This document shows positions 24,521 to 37,200 of a DNA stretch of 64,000 nt, in pieces; positions within the stretch are counted from its first letter, which is position 1; each line of letters begins with the position of its first letter. A program made the position numbers and the translations under genes. Origin of the DNA: Phylloscopus collybita (Eukaryota > Chordata > Aves > Passeriformes > Phylloscopidae); contig JAJNNQ010000002.1 of assembly GCA_027886175.1 (NCBI GenBank), positions 10,536,001 through 10,600,000 of the forward strand, read 5' to 3'. The notes under the pieces were generated by a model. That model worked only from the letters and a program-made list of their open reading frames with translations. It had not been told where the DNA came from and searched no databases.

Positions 24521-24563
24521 CATAAAACTAAACAGCATAAAACTAAACAACATAAAACAAAAT
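24521..24563. repeat. 15-bp tandem duplication
   Basis: The unit CATAAAACTAAACAG occurs at 24521-24535 and again with one change at 24536-24550, followed by a decayed third copy. A short A-rich minisatellite seed. Confidence 0.8.
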
Positions 24564-26340
24564 GCCCCACAACAAAACCAAACAGGCATTTCTGGAATGG
24601 GAGTATCTACAAAGCGACACATTCTTATAGGAGAGCTATTCTGGTCTCATGCAGACAGACCTTTAATTAATTCACTGTAAAACCATGTGTGGAAACTCTC
24701 ATTCTGACTGAAGCTCAAATTATAGCAGTTTAATTGGTTTCCTTAAATTGACAGGTGTAAACTATATAACTAATTTTAATTTGGATACTAGAATATTTCA
24801 ACATTTCAGCTTTCTTGGCTTTAGCATCAATTTTGGGGCCTGTCTGTGTTTGCAGTTATACAGGTTTAATTTGAGATTTCAACATATTTAGACTAATCAG
24901 TGCTGGATGTTATGCAGCAAGCTCATATTCTCCTTTGCCCAAGTATCCCTGGATTATAGCTACATTTAAACTAAAAGAAGAAAAAGGTACTTTTGACAGA
25001 AAAAAAGAATGTCCATGAAGGCACCTGCGTTATTTTAAATTGAGCATTGCAAGTCAGTATGTAGACTCACATTTGTTCATCTCTTATCTATAGATGAGAT
25101 GAAGGTTTTCAGATACACGAAAGTCTAAGCTCAGCTGTCTGTCTTTGCTTGGATTTAAGCGCTACATATTCAAAAATTATCTTCCATCACGTGTACTGCA
25201 GGACAGGAATGGTTATCTGGGCACAGACAGCTGAGGGCAGAAACTTCAAACGCTTCTGAGTGCACAGAATAAGCAATGAGTAATTATGCATGTTGTACAT
25301 CTTCCCTGAGCAGAGCAAAATTGAGATCTATGGTTAATGACAACAACATGCCAGCAGCACATAAACCTTTCCACCTGATTCTCACTGTGCTTTAGATCAC
25401 TGCACAGGGTAGTCCAGACCACTCAGTGTGCCAGATGCTCTCTGTGTTACACACAGCAGCTTTTTTTTTTTTTTTTAACACAGAAATCCTAAGCTTGAAG
25501 TTATTTGTGGGTCATCATGGTAATTAGTATTTTCCTGCTGAACTGTTTCAAATGTACTCTATAAAAGCCACGTAGCCAAAAGTTCACTGTATGCCTCTGA
25601 TTCCAGTGCAGACACACAGGCACATGCTCTGATATTCTGCTCACTCCTCACATGTGTGAGGATTTTACAAATGAATGTTCTACTCTGATAAGAAAAAAGA
25701 TACTAGCAATTACAAAAGGTTTTGAGTAGGGGAGTGAGGAATATAAATGAGCAGAAAGGTGCCAAGATATCAAGACTAAACCATCTGACTTGGTGATAGT
25801 TATAAAGTGAATTTTTAATGTGGTGGGTTGTTGTTTTTTTGGTCCTTGATTTGAATAAGATCTTTTTTATGCTCTGTGTAGCAAAAATCCCTTTCAAAAA
25901 GGTTAAGTCAGACTAAATGAAACATTATTAAAAGAGTATGTATTGTTCTTCCTTTAAGCTATATTATCATAGGTACTCATATGATCCTGTTGATACTTAA
26001 AAAAATTAAGAAAAAGGAAAAGACACAGAAGGCAGGAAAAAAGAACATTACTTTCTTTTCACACTCAGGTCTTTGGTTTTGGTTTTTAATGAATTCCTGC
26101 ATTTCTGCATTTGAACTCAGGAGAATGCTGGAATGCTACTTCTCAAAATGAACACAGTCTGATATGTGAAGGGCACATCTGCAAACGCTGCTGTGAATCT
26201 GAAAGGTGAAAGCCAAGTGAGAGGCATGAAGGATGAGGAATGAAGGGGAGACAAGGCTTCCTAAGTGAAAAAAAAATCACAGGCTGTTAAAAAGGCAGTG
26301 GAATGGTGGGTTTCTCTAAGAAAAGTCAGTTGCATTGTTT

Positions 26341-26385
26341 TTATTAAAAAACAGAAGGTTTTATTAAAAACAGAAGGTTTTTATT
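26341..26385. repeat. 19/20-bp tandem duplication
   Basis: TTATTAAAAAACAGAAGGTT at 26341-26360 is repeated with one A fewer at 26361-26379, and a third partial unit begins at 26380. Typical of replication slippage. Confidence 0.85.
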
Positions 26386-27353
26386 GTGGCTGTGCAGAGT
26401 CTTGGTGCAAGAGCTTCTGGCCTCTTCTTCTTGCTTTCACTTAGAGCCAGGCATACTTCTTCCCTTGAGAATATCTTTCAGCTCTGTATTGCAGCCAGTT
26501 CAATTAAAATCCTGAAGAATGGCATTGTTTATTTTTGAGAGTGCCACAATTATCAGCAGGAAATCACAGGAATAAGCAAGTGTCATTAATTGCTGTGATC
26601 TTGAGTCTGGATGGTCTTGGACATGGACTGCATAACAAAGATAATATAAGGTGTTTGAGTGTAGCTTTAGCTGCTTTCTCCTTCTGTGATGTTATCTATG
26701 ACACAAGAACGTATTTTTTAAGGTTTAATTAGCATAATGTCTTTGAAAGTTTACAGTACATTTGGTGCTTTTCTTTTAATATTCAGATTAAAAAAAATAA
26801 ATTAGTGGGTTATTGTCTTACTCTCTAATCATGTTCTTATGTTGCCAAGAGGCATTAAAATAATCAGTCTGTTTCTTCTGTCTTTGAATTTCTTCATTAT
26901 GGTTTTTACTCTACAAGTACTTTAGTGTGCAGTTTTTAAGGGATGGATAGGTAAATCAATAACTTTTAAGCAAAAGTAAGTATCAGTTTATTTACTTAAG
27001 AAAGTATCTTATAATAACTGCTAGCTTTCAACTCACCTGTGTTACTGTCTACAATGTACTTCCAGCATTTAACACTTACTCATCCAAAGACCAGTGACAA
27101 TACCTTTTAAACAATTCATTGACTGAAATTAAATCAGGTTTTTATTTAATACATTAAACTTGACACTGGGCAGTCTGAAAAATTCTGAGGTACTGATGTA
27201 CCTCTGTATATTAAAACATGAAAATAAATTTTATGATATGTGCTGATTTATATTTTTAAGAGTCTGTTACATTCAAACACTCCCTTCTCCCATAGCCTTG
27301 AAAGAGACATTGAGAGCCATGACTGGAGTTCAGCCATGTAAAAGTGAGGTGTT

Positions 27354-27387
27354 TGTCTAAGCACAATGTCTAACCTGTGCTTAGACA
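27354..27387. repeat. Perfect 12-bp inverted repeat, 10-nt spacer
   Basis: TGTCTAAGCACA (27354-27365) and TGTGCTTAGACA (27376-27387) are exact reverse complements separated by 10 bases. The stem does not extend further on either side, so it is too short for a microRNA precursor. There is no T-run after it to suggest a Pol III terminator. Confidence 0.85.
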
Positions 27388-28721
27388 TTAAGGTAGCTCA
27401 ATACCTTACCATCTCTAGTAGATGGAAAGCAAGTAACTCTACCAAAACTGACTCAGTCCCTGCTATGCTAAGAAATCAGTAGGATGTACAAAACCCTATT
27501 ACCACATAAATTATTGCTAATAATTAGTTCTAATGCTGACACAAAGTGGTTAGCGATGAAAATAATAAAACAATTGTTTGAATCCTTGTCTCAGTATAGA
27601 ATATTGGTATTTCAAGGCCTGAGGATGAAAGGATAGAAGAGGAAACTTCTGCTTACATAGACTTTCATTAGCTTAGTTTTAGTAAATCATCTTAAAGTTA
27701 GAATTGAGCAATATTTTTCTTTTCTCACATATTAGTGATATGTGGTTGATTCACAACAGTATTGGTTCCAATTTGCCCTCAGATTTTGAAAAAAATAGTA
27801 TTAATAATTACTTTCTTTCTGATTAAATTCTTTTAGTATTGGAGAGACTGTTTCTACAGCTGTGCTTGGTTGCTTATTTAAAATTGGCTTTTTCCAGAAA
27901 TGAATACCTAATTTCTAAAACACAGTCCTTCCTCCTCCATTCTCACCCTGGTTTCTGATGCTGCTTTTATCTAAAAATCTGATTTGTCACGTCCTGTGGC
28001 AGATCACAGGCCAACACTTCACCATGACTGCCATTAACTTAATGCCTACCAGCAATGCTAAAATCTGGAAACAGACTTTAGCAGTAGCTGCTGCCTACTG
28101 TTAACACAGCTACCAACAGTCTTTTTTTTTTTTTCCATAACACACTCAGCAGTGTGCTTTAGTATATTTCTGGGTTTTCTGGGTACAGAAAAGCTGTACG
28201 ATCAAAATGTTAGCCAGAGTTTAAATACAGTGAATGGTGAATTCAGAAAATATTTCCTGTGCATTTTTTATACCATAGATATCAGCTTGCTTTTCAAAGG
28301 AGATAAGTAAAGAATTGATTCAGAGAAACTGAGGGAAAACCAGTCAAGTTTCAGTTGTGCTTGATTTTTCTGATGGAGACACCTGGAACTGTAATTTCTA
28401 TTGTCTCACAGCACAATAAGAATGGCACTGCCAGTACACTGTATTGAACTTTATTGTGAAAAATGCCTGACCTTGAAATCCTTTGTCTGAGGGCTGAGCA
28501 CAAAAAACCAGCCTCCATAGGAGAGGGCAACTCAGGTGTCTTAATGAGAAAAACACTCCTCAGGTAACAAAATCAGCTCTGGAAGTACCTAGGCAGCGAG
28601 ATAGGATGCAGCCTTATCCCACTGGATTCATCTGGAATCCTTCCATTTAAAAGAGGTTTGTGAAAATCTTCAGCATAAAGAGAGACCTACTAAAAAACAG
28701 AAGGGACCCTCTAAGTGACCT

Positions 28722-28869
28722 GGCAGCAAGTTTGCCAGAGTTCAGGAGGTGTTTGGACAACTCTCTGAGGGACACGGTGGATCTTCGGTTGTCCTGTGCT
28801 GGGTCAGGAGTTGGATTTGAAGATGCTGATGCATCTCATTGTTCTAAAGGCATGAGTTCTATGAACTCT
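28722..28869 (+). mobile_element. CR1 3'-end fragment, second subfamily (sense)
   Basis: The segment follows another CR1 3' end in order: TTGCCAGAGTTCAGGAGG, TGTTTGGACAACTCTCTGAG, GGACACGGTGG, GGTTGTCCTGTGCTGGGTCA, GGAGTTGGATTTGA, and a terminal GAGTTCTATGAACTC that decays from the ATTCTATGATTC end. It differs from the 8732-9228 copy in its 3' UTR, so it belongs to another CR1 subfamily. It is strongly 5'-truncated (about 150 bases) and carries no functional reading frame. A 100-codon open frame running through it from 28660 is incidental. Confidence 0.82.
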
Positions 28870-31003
28870 GCTGTCAGCAGTGTATTTCCCTTTTTAGAAG
28901 CAGCATTTCTTTCTCAAAGTGAGAAAGTCCACCGTTTACTCAAGTTTAGCTGTGATCCATGAATCTGTCACTGATTTTATACTAAATACCCTGTGTTCAA
29001 TAACACTTTAAATATTCTTTGTTAACATGAATTTAATTTAAATCCTTTCACAATAAAATAAGTGACAAATAAAACTAATTTACAGGTTTTCTTATTTTCA
29101 TCTAAAGGAGGATGTCACCCAGTCCTGCATTTTTACATTAAGGTGAACAAGGAAAGCAGACAGATAAAAAAGCCAAATAAATATTCCTGTATTAAGCCAG
29201 AAATGTTTCCACCTACATTTGTTAGCTGTGAAAATGGCAGCTAGAAGCTACAAAATAGCTTTTACTCATCTGTATATTGTCTTTGCTGGCATCAGATATA
29301 CCTCACCTCCCCTTCATCTCAGCTTAACATTACTCACTTATGCATGCACAGCATGTGCAAGTGTGAAAAAAATAACTTCTCTTGTAGGAGCTTAAGGTGG
29401 ATAAATCTTTGATGTACACTGGTAAGCTATTCTAATCTTTGCAGGCACTATATGAGATATCAGCTCTTTAAAACTCGTTTCTCTTAGAAAGCTACACAAT
29501 TGATCTTGTGAAGATCTTAGTAAATCAAGGATTTACTGTTGGAATAAATTGATACACATCTTTTTAAAGATACTTATAATAATCTGAATGCCTCCATAAT
29601 GGACATAACTGCATTATGGAATGTAAAAAAGCAGCATATTTGTCATCAAATATTTTAAATTTAGTGTGCAGAATATTTCTGTTTTCTGTTTTCAATATAC
29701 CATCAAGCCAATGAACGTGGAACAGGCCCTCAGTTGACGAAAACTGACAGGCTTCCAGGACTTTGTTACGAATATTTTGGAACTCTATTGGAATTTCAAA
29801 TAGCTATTAATGATATATTACACTTATTATTAAGGTCTATACAGATGGAGACTTTGAAATTCTAATCTTTTAAGTTTTTCCTGCATTTTTTTCTCAATTA
29901 GCCAAAAGAAACAACTTCCCTGCTAAAGTGCTTGTAGAAGAATGAAACTGAAACAGTGTGCAAGCTTTATTTTGATCAGTGCCACCAAAACATTAGGGTA
30001 ATATAATGATCAAGATTGTTATTCTGATACAATTTTCCTTCCCCAAACTAGACCAGTACATGACTTTAAGGAGTGTAATATATTATCAGAAATCGTTAGC
30101 AACTGGGTAGTGAAATATGGCTTAATATGCTGTCTTTTTCAATTACTATATACCCTTGTAATGGTCTGTAACAACATTTTTATAACAAGTGAGAGAAGCC
30201 TTTAGCCCTTGTATATCAAAGCCAATGGTGTCTGTTTTGCTCAGTTGCTGTGTTTAGTGCATGTTACAGGAACTCAGGATGTCTGGGTAGGATCTGCTGC
30301 TTTCATTCGTACGGGTATGCTGCCTAGCACAATGAGGCCTTTGATTCAGAAATGGGTACAACTATAATGGATAAGCAGTGAAACATAATAGACAGTAGGA
30401 ATTGTAATTGTTGGTGTTTGGATTATTAATGCAGAAACTGCCTCACAGATATTAATCCATTTCACTGGTATCCTCTTGTACCAATTGATCCTCTGCCATT
30501 CTTTCTTCATTAATTAGGCTAGGGTATGTAGCAAATTAGGATGAATTCCAGCTCTGCCCACATTATTTGATTGGTTCCTCCCATTCTCATTCAGTGTTTT
30601 ATACACTCTTGATGAGGGAGTTGGAATTCATGCATCTGGCCCAGTAGCCTGGATAAATACAGCAACAGCCCTCAAAGGACTATTCTGAATGAGAGACAGA
30701 CATTTTGGGAAAAAAAAAACCAAAAACCAAAACAAAAACAACAACACTAAAAAAATCCCAGCAAAAAAACCCTATCATGGCATAATGAGTTCAGTTTATA
30801 CAGTAGCTGTATAAGCGTAAATGTCAGGGATTGTTTTTTCCCTTCTGACTTTGCTTTGCTTGTACTCACAAACCTTTCTGGCAGGATGGTTCATTTCCTA
30901 AATAATCTCAGTGGCCCAGAACCAATGGTATCCTCAACCAAATTGCACCCTGCTGGTCCCTTTCACGTCAAAACGTTGAGGCATTCTGGCTCTCTGTCAT
31001 TTA

Positions 31004-31270
31004 CAGTTTGTCCACGACACATACAGTATTATTGCCACTCAAGCCAGACTGTACGTCTTTTGATTTCATTTGCATTCCTGGCTTGCTCAAGCTGGTCTTA
31101 TTGAGATCACTGAAGAACATCATTTCCTTATTTAAATAGGATTTGCATTTCTCAGGCTTCTTTAGCAGCCTCTCTTTTGAACATTGCTTTTGAAGATTTG
31201 CCCTGACGTTCCTACCAGGCAAGACTACAAAAGAGTATTGTGGGTTCCCAATGTCCTTCGCACTCTTAGT
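31004..31270 (-). other. Open frame of 89 codons behind an acceptor-like site, minus strand
   Basis: On the minus strand, CTCCGCCAG ends at 31271 after a moderately pyrimidine-rich stretch, and the frame is then open for 89 codons to a TAA at 31001-31003. The translation is hydrophilic and Lys-rich (for example LLKKPEKCKSYLNKEMMFF), and the segment holds several CpGs. The only in-frame ATGs are internal. The nearest minus-strand AATAAA I noticed is about 1 kb further on, near 29966. I recognise no family. It could be a 3'-terminal exon or chance. Confidence 0.13.
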
Positions 31271-33506
31271 CTGGCGGAGGGCATTATGACATGTGGGGTA
31301 AATAAAAGTTAACAGAGATAACAAGGATCCTAATACAGGGAAGCATTAAGATCTCTAGGGCAGCTCTACTGTAAAATCTCAGTGACAGTCCTGGGTTTCT
31401 GTCAAGCTAGAGCAGCTGCAGAAAATTGCTGATGATGTTGGTTCAAATTACAGTAGTGATAAGTCCAGGCAAACATACACCCAAACAGAGATCAATTTAT
31501 TGTGCTTTTGGATAAGCTCTCAAAGTGCTTAGGCACCATGCTCTAAAATGTCCCCTAAACTGAGTTGCTTTCTTTAGTGGGCTGACTGATATGGCTGGGC
31601 TCCAAAATACCTTGAAATCCATACAAGTGAGTGAAACTTGACACAAAGGCTTACTTATTAAGTTAAACACACTTTCAAAATACCAGGTGCTGAGATGAAG
31701 ATACATTGTCAGATTCAAACTGCTGCTTCCTCTAGCAGATCTACCCAGATAGACATGCATCAGCTGGAGTCCTGGGCCAAAACATTTCAAATTCTGCATG
31801 AATTTTGTTCATACAGAATATTGAATTTCAGGAGCTGAATCAATACACAGAAAGTAGGTCACCCCTGTAGAGGAAAGTGATGAGAGTTCTGTGCTTAGCT
31901 CAGGTCTTGCCTAATTGCCCAAACTTGGAACTAGAACTGTGTCTGATCTATCACATATGTCGTTATCTCTTCAAGCCGTATTCTCCCATAGAGATAATTC
32001 AGGGAATGAAGTCCATAGCTATTAGGCAATTCCTTATTTCCAGGACTACACGACCCACTTTGATCTGGTGGGTTAGTAGGTGGTGGAAGAAGAAATGAGA
32101 TATTAACTTTATAGCTTCTCAGACAACCTCAGAAATTAAACTATTGTCCTGTATTATCATATATCTCTGTAATTCCTTTGTACTTCTGAACCCCAGGTCA
32201 CAAACTAGCACACTATGAAGTGTTCAGCAATTTCCACACCATAAATCCTGCTAAAGATGAAAGGTTCACTTCTGAGTATTACTGTCCAATTTCAGTAACA
32301 TCAGGATTAGTTTATTTAGGTAAGCTACTAAGTATGAGGCACTTTAACCAAAAATTAACCTCAGAGTTTTGGGCAAATCCCTGAGTAACAGCTATTTCCA
32401 GCAAAACAGAATTACTGCTTTTTGTGGCTCTGTGCTGAAAATTCTTCCTATTTTCACTTCTTTGAATAGCAGTGAACAATTATTGGACCAGATCCAAATT
32501 GTAGCTAGCATAGAGTATCAGTGATGATTTTTGTGAGACATGTTTTAAAATATGGTATTTGATTCCTAATGAAAAAGCAAGTTCTTGGTGTTTATCTGAA
32601 AATGATTTTTGTTCTATTAATAAAAAAGGCTGATTTAAAAAATAAAACAATGAACCAAGGAAATTTTAAAACTATGGAAGATCATATGCCCACACATAGG
32701 AATATTTCAAGCTGAATACTCTGAGTATTTTAACAACCCAGGAGAAAAATATTGATTCAGACAGTAACACTTTCAGGAATTACTTCATTTTATTGAAGCA
32801 GGTATTTCTTGGGGATGTTTTTATATGATGAAACAAAAAATGGGGACAAACCCAAAACAAACCAAAGCTTATAAAATATTTTAAATTCCATTCCACCAGC
32901 CCTAATCACAAGTTGCATAAATACCACAAAAACAACTGCCCTGTGTAACTTATTCATATGTTGTTGGAAACCCATCCTGCCCTGTAGAGAAACTAGTGCC
33001 CAAAAGACATCAAGTAAAAATCTACCAATTTACCAGTCTCAGGCTGATATTATGCTTATTCTACCTACATTTCCAAGAACAAAAGAGTCATGCACTTTCT
33101 TCTTTAAAAGGGCACATGGAGATTCTTAATGAAAAGCTGCTGAGAATCTAAAGCAGTTAAAGGCAACTGTGACTAGAGGAAACCAATTTGTATCCATTGG
33201 TTTCACAGCAGGCTGTCATCTCTCTGCCTCTATTCATTTGCTTGTTTTCTGTTTCAGTAAAAACTCTGTCCTACTATTATGATAAAATGGCATGATAATC
33301 TTTATAAACCTACTAGAATTTTCTGGAATATGTTTAGCAAAATTAAATATATTTTTTATTTATCTGGCAGCAGACTCCTTTATGAAGACTCCCCACATTT
33401 GCAGGCAGGAGCATGTTGGGAATCCAAACCCATTCACGCTTCTTGCTCACAAACAAGGCTCTGGTTGGAGGGAAGAAGCTGATAATGCCTCCTAACACCC
33501 CAGCTC

Positions 33507-33507
<1 letters not shown>

Positions 33508-33539
<32 letters not shown>
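33508..33539. repeat. (AAT)n microsatellite
   Basis: About ten uninterrupted AAT units. Its translation gives an isoleucine run and is not coding. Confidence 0.92.
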
Positions 33540-33541
<2 letters not shown>

Positions 33542-33923
33542 TCACAGCTGGAAGTATTTTCAGAAATATTTGCATTCTCAGATGTGTCAGTGACTCTCAG
33601 ACTGAAAGTGAAGAGTTACGATCCTGCAGTTGCATGGTCTGGAGTGAATTGGGGGTAACTAAAAGTCAAGAATTCAAGCTGCAATAGGAAGGGTTGAGAG
33701 TTGTGGCTGGACTGCTTCTCAGAGCATTTCTCATACCATGTACAAGGAAATTCACTTCTGGAAGAGGGTTCTCAAGGACACACAGTCCCAAGCCTGGAAA
33801 TGCCAGCACCAGTAGATTTCCCAGGGAAAATGCACTATTTTCCAGAGGTTAAACAAAGATGACAGAAGGGTACTTTAAGTTACACAGGTGGTACAGTTTC
33901 TACTTTCTCTTTCTTCCACTCAG

Positions 33924-34001
33924 GATTAACACCATGCCAGGACAAAGAAGAAAAAAATTGAAAAGGAGCAGAATTAAAAACATTACAGCTGCCTAGCAAA
34001 A
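33924..34001 (+). other. Candidate exon with Kozak-like short ORF
   Basis: A long, clean pyrimidine stretch ending TCTTTCTTCCACTCAG precedes 33924, one of the best acceptors in the window. At 34001/34002 the sequence AAAA|GTAAGTGT is a fair donor (A instead of G before the GT). Within it ACACCATGCC starts a 20-codon basic ORF, MPGQRRKKLKRSRIKNITAA, that ends in TAG before the donor. No frame is open throughout, so it is not an internal coding exon. It could be a 5' UTR exon with an upstream ORF, a lncRNA exon or chance. Confidence 0.15.
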
Positions 34002-36719
34002 GTAAGTGTAGTGGGAATATCTATGACAAACCATCATGAGGACAATTTACCTGAAATGGAAAACAGTAAAAAAAAACAAAACAAAACAAAAAACAAACCT
34101 CTATTTCCTTAACCCTTATTCTCTGACGGAGCAAAGCCAAAATTTGCCATAAGAACCTTCCATTTGTGTTTAAGGGCATTAATTTAGAGTATGTTTTTAG
34201 TATTTCTTACTGGGTTTAGTATCCTTACAGAAAAAAAAAAAAAAAAAGGATGTATTCAGTTATGAACAAGGCTCTGACTCTCACACCACTGGCTATTTTG
34301 GGGTTTCAGCTCCCATTCCCCTTCCTTCCCAGGGAAGGGCATTAGATGCTCAGGCAGAAATATATAAAGAAGTTTTTGTCACACTAGCTCATAGTCTTCC
34401 TAAACTGGTAACCTAGGACTGAGGAAGAAAGAGAGTTAACAACCCTAAACTTCCCTAATATTTTTAATCCATACATGAAAGCCTATTAGTTTGTGAGAAC
34501 ATTTTATCATGCCTTGCCCATGTCTCCAGAAATAGTTGTTTGTAAAATCAAACAGATCATTTTGGCTGATTGCACATTAAATCAGTGGCACAGCATTACT
34601 TACATACCATTCATTGCATGCTTTAAAATGTCAACCTTATTTTCTCTATGAGACAAACAGCACAATAGTCTCCAAAAATGTCAAGTTTGTCTTGTTTTTC
34701 ATCCCTCTGAATTCATGCTGAATGGACAAACAACCTGGTCATGCACAAACTCCTCCCTTGGAATGTCCTGAAAGTGTCAGCAGCTTTCCCAGAAATACCG
34801 TTAAAAGCTGCATGATGTTATTGATCTACTTAGAAAATGCCAAAAGCCATAAAAATTAATTAAAAAACCCAACCCTAGTCACAGCCCATGATGCCTAAAA
34901 GAAGGGAAAATAAAATCTATTTATTATTCCATATCAGCCATACAAACACCCAATAAATGTTAGACGCTTTATATCAATCTCTGTTTCCTTTAGTGCTTTG
35001 CATGACATGGACTTGTTGTTGGAAAGCCAACATAAAACCTCTGCAGCTCGTGGGTCCATTTAAGTCAGTTTTCACAGCAGTGAATATCAACAGAGGAATT
35101 TTCAACCCGTGAAAACAAGCAGAGAAAAACCCCACCAAAATTGAAAACCTAAGCAGGTTCCTACTGTATTGACAACATTACAAATGTCTTTTTTCTTGCT
35201 ATAATTCAATTTACATTTGGCCTTAGGGAGAAAATGAACATGACCAAATTACATCTGGCAAGTCTGAAAAAAACATTTAAAAACATTCTCTGGATAGATA
35301 CCAACCCATTCACAGTAGAAAAAGAGAAAATAGTCACAGAAACAGATGCTGAAACAGTAAATAACTTCAGGGAGACACCATAGCTTGTACTCTGGCCTTT
35401 GGTCACTCAGGCCAGATCCTAAAGAAAAGTTTTGGAGTCTTCCCCTTCCAGATAAGATTCCAGCTAAAGGACCCTGAACCACACTGCAGAGAAGCATCCA
35501 CCCAGAGCTTATCAGAAAAGTAATGTCTTTCCCTTCCTGGTATGATATCACAGGTTCAGTATACCAGCAATGATAATTTATCCCTGAACAACTTTGACAT
35601 TTTGTGTTAGTAAAGCCACCTGGGCTGAGGGTCACTGTACCTTGAGCCACAAAAGGAAACTAACAGGAATGCTGTTCCATACCATGGGCAACAGGAGAAT
35701 CTGCATCAGGAAAAACAGTTCCTCTGTCCTTTCCAAACTGAGAACTGATATCTTCCCCTTTACTCTTTATCTGGATGCCTGCGCTGATGCTTTTGCTTTG
35801 TTAATACAATTTCATCTGAAAATGAGCACCATGTTAGGAAATAACTAAATGTTTCATTCAGATACAACTCATTCTCTGTAAAAAGAGGTCAAAACACAGG
35901 AAACCTCAACCCGCTTTTTTCTCTATCATTTCTTCTAAGTGTTGGGAGAGCTACTCTGACTCCACTCTAACAGCTCTTCAATTTTTTGTCTCCTTCATTT
36001 ACCTTCTAGTCAGTAAATCTATTATTGGTAAAATGCATTGGCCCAGGATAAGCTTATTCCTGTTATCAACATTTCTCTTATTCTAAAAAGGATTTAAATG
36101 GCGACTAATAACGTTTGTCTTAATCATTTTTGCAATTAACTCTGCAAACCTATCTAGTCGAAAGATATGGAAATAATTAAAGTGGACATTTACATTCTTT
36201 TTCATTTTTCTTCCTTTCTTCTTTCTTGTTATCTTTTGCAAGACATTCCATGGCTGCAAATGCTCTTTTTCCTGAAAAAAATGTCAGGAAAAAAAAAAAA
36301 AAAAAAGGCATTTTCAGCAAGTACATTGGGACAATTGTACAGGAGGCTAGAAGCCTCCGTTTGGTTAAGCTACAGCATCTTGGTGCAATCCAGAGCATCT
36401 TTATTATGCCCAATCTTTACTGTAAATTGGAATACAATCCAAAGTCTCTCATATAGTCAATTATTAATCGCTATTAAAGTGGGGTTTTTTTTTATTTTAT
36501 TTTACTTGTTTGCATTGCCTAAGTGTCTGAGTCACAGGCCAAGATCCTACTCCACTGTGATCTGTGCCGACATGGAGGTTTAGGCCTATGCCTTTGGCTA
36601 CCTGCCAAATGGCTGCCACTGCCTATAACTTAGAAACAGCTAATGGCTTTGCAAGAATAATGGAAAAACTTGTAACAGTTCAATCAGCCAGGTCCCTCTA
36701 GCCTCTTGAACCCCACATC

Positions 36720-37200
36720 CTACATAAGAGTGAAGGTAAAAGGCTGACTGGGATGCACCTGGGCCACCAGCTTGGCTGAGAAGGCTCCGGCGCTGTGAGG
36801 GTGAGAGGAAGGCCACCATGGGCCTGCCTACCCAGGGGGAATGAGACCCCCCTGAGCCTGGGAGGTCTTTGTTTCATCTCTTGCCACCGTGCAGCTGCAA
36901 TGTCGCCAAAGATGGTTGTTTCTCTTCACGTAAGACACTGGATGGCAATCTGGCTGATGCCTAAAACCTGGATCAGCTGCGGGATGATTTAGCCCTGCCA
37001 GGGGAATCCGTGGGTGTGTTCTCAGCATAGTTAGGGCCTCTTCCACCTCACTCCCAGAGGTTCACCCACTCTGCCAGGGGAAGAAATTGCTCTGCAGCGG
37101 GGGGTTTGGGGAGTGAGACTGATTTGAACACATCCAGGCAACTGTCCAGTCTACCCTCACCTCTCTACCCGGGGATTAACTTCACTGACTAAACTTAGCC
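36720..37200. other. GC-elevated island of unknown nature
   Basis: The segment is clearly richer in G and C than its surroundings and has several CpGs (for example in CTCCGGCGCTG, ATGTCGCC, TTCACGTAAG, GCTGCGGG, ATCCGTGG). CTGCCAGGGGAA occurs twice (near 36996 and 37071). No CR1 similarity is visible. Open frames on both strands (65 and 72 codons) resemble nothing I know. Possibilities are a solo LTR or other unrecognised transposon, a diverged exon, or a small decayed CpG island. I found no convincing TG...CA ends, AATAAA or target duplication for an LTR. Confidence 0.4.

Larger units (their letters stand above)
22346..28721. other. Non-coding AT-rich stretch, no recognisable gene
   Basis: No recognisable protein or RNA gene. 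It holds a T39 run (23012-23050), two short tandem duplications (24521-24563 and 26341-26385) and a perfect 12-bp inverted repeat (27354-27387). Open frames of 97 and 124 codons at 23468-23761 (minus) and 23714-24088 (plus) overlap head-on, look like nothing I know, and have no convincing exon signals at their ends. Confidence 0.65.

Noticed and set aside
35249..35650. 133-codon minus-strand open frame
   Set aside because: The first codon is GTG, not ATG. No acceptor/donor pair frames it and the translation matches nothing I know. Length is within chance for 64 kb.
36167..36583. 138-codon plus-strand open frame
   Set aside because: It runs through an A-run (poly-Lys) and a T-run, has no family resemblance, and has no splice signals at sensible places.
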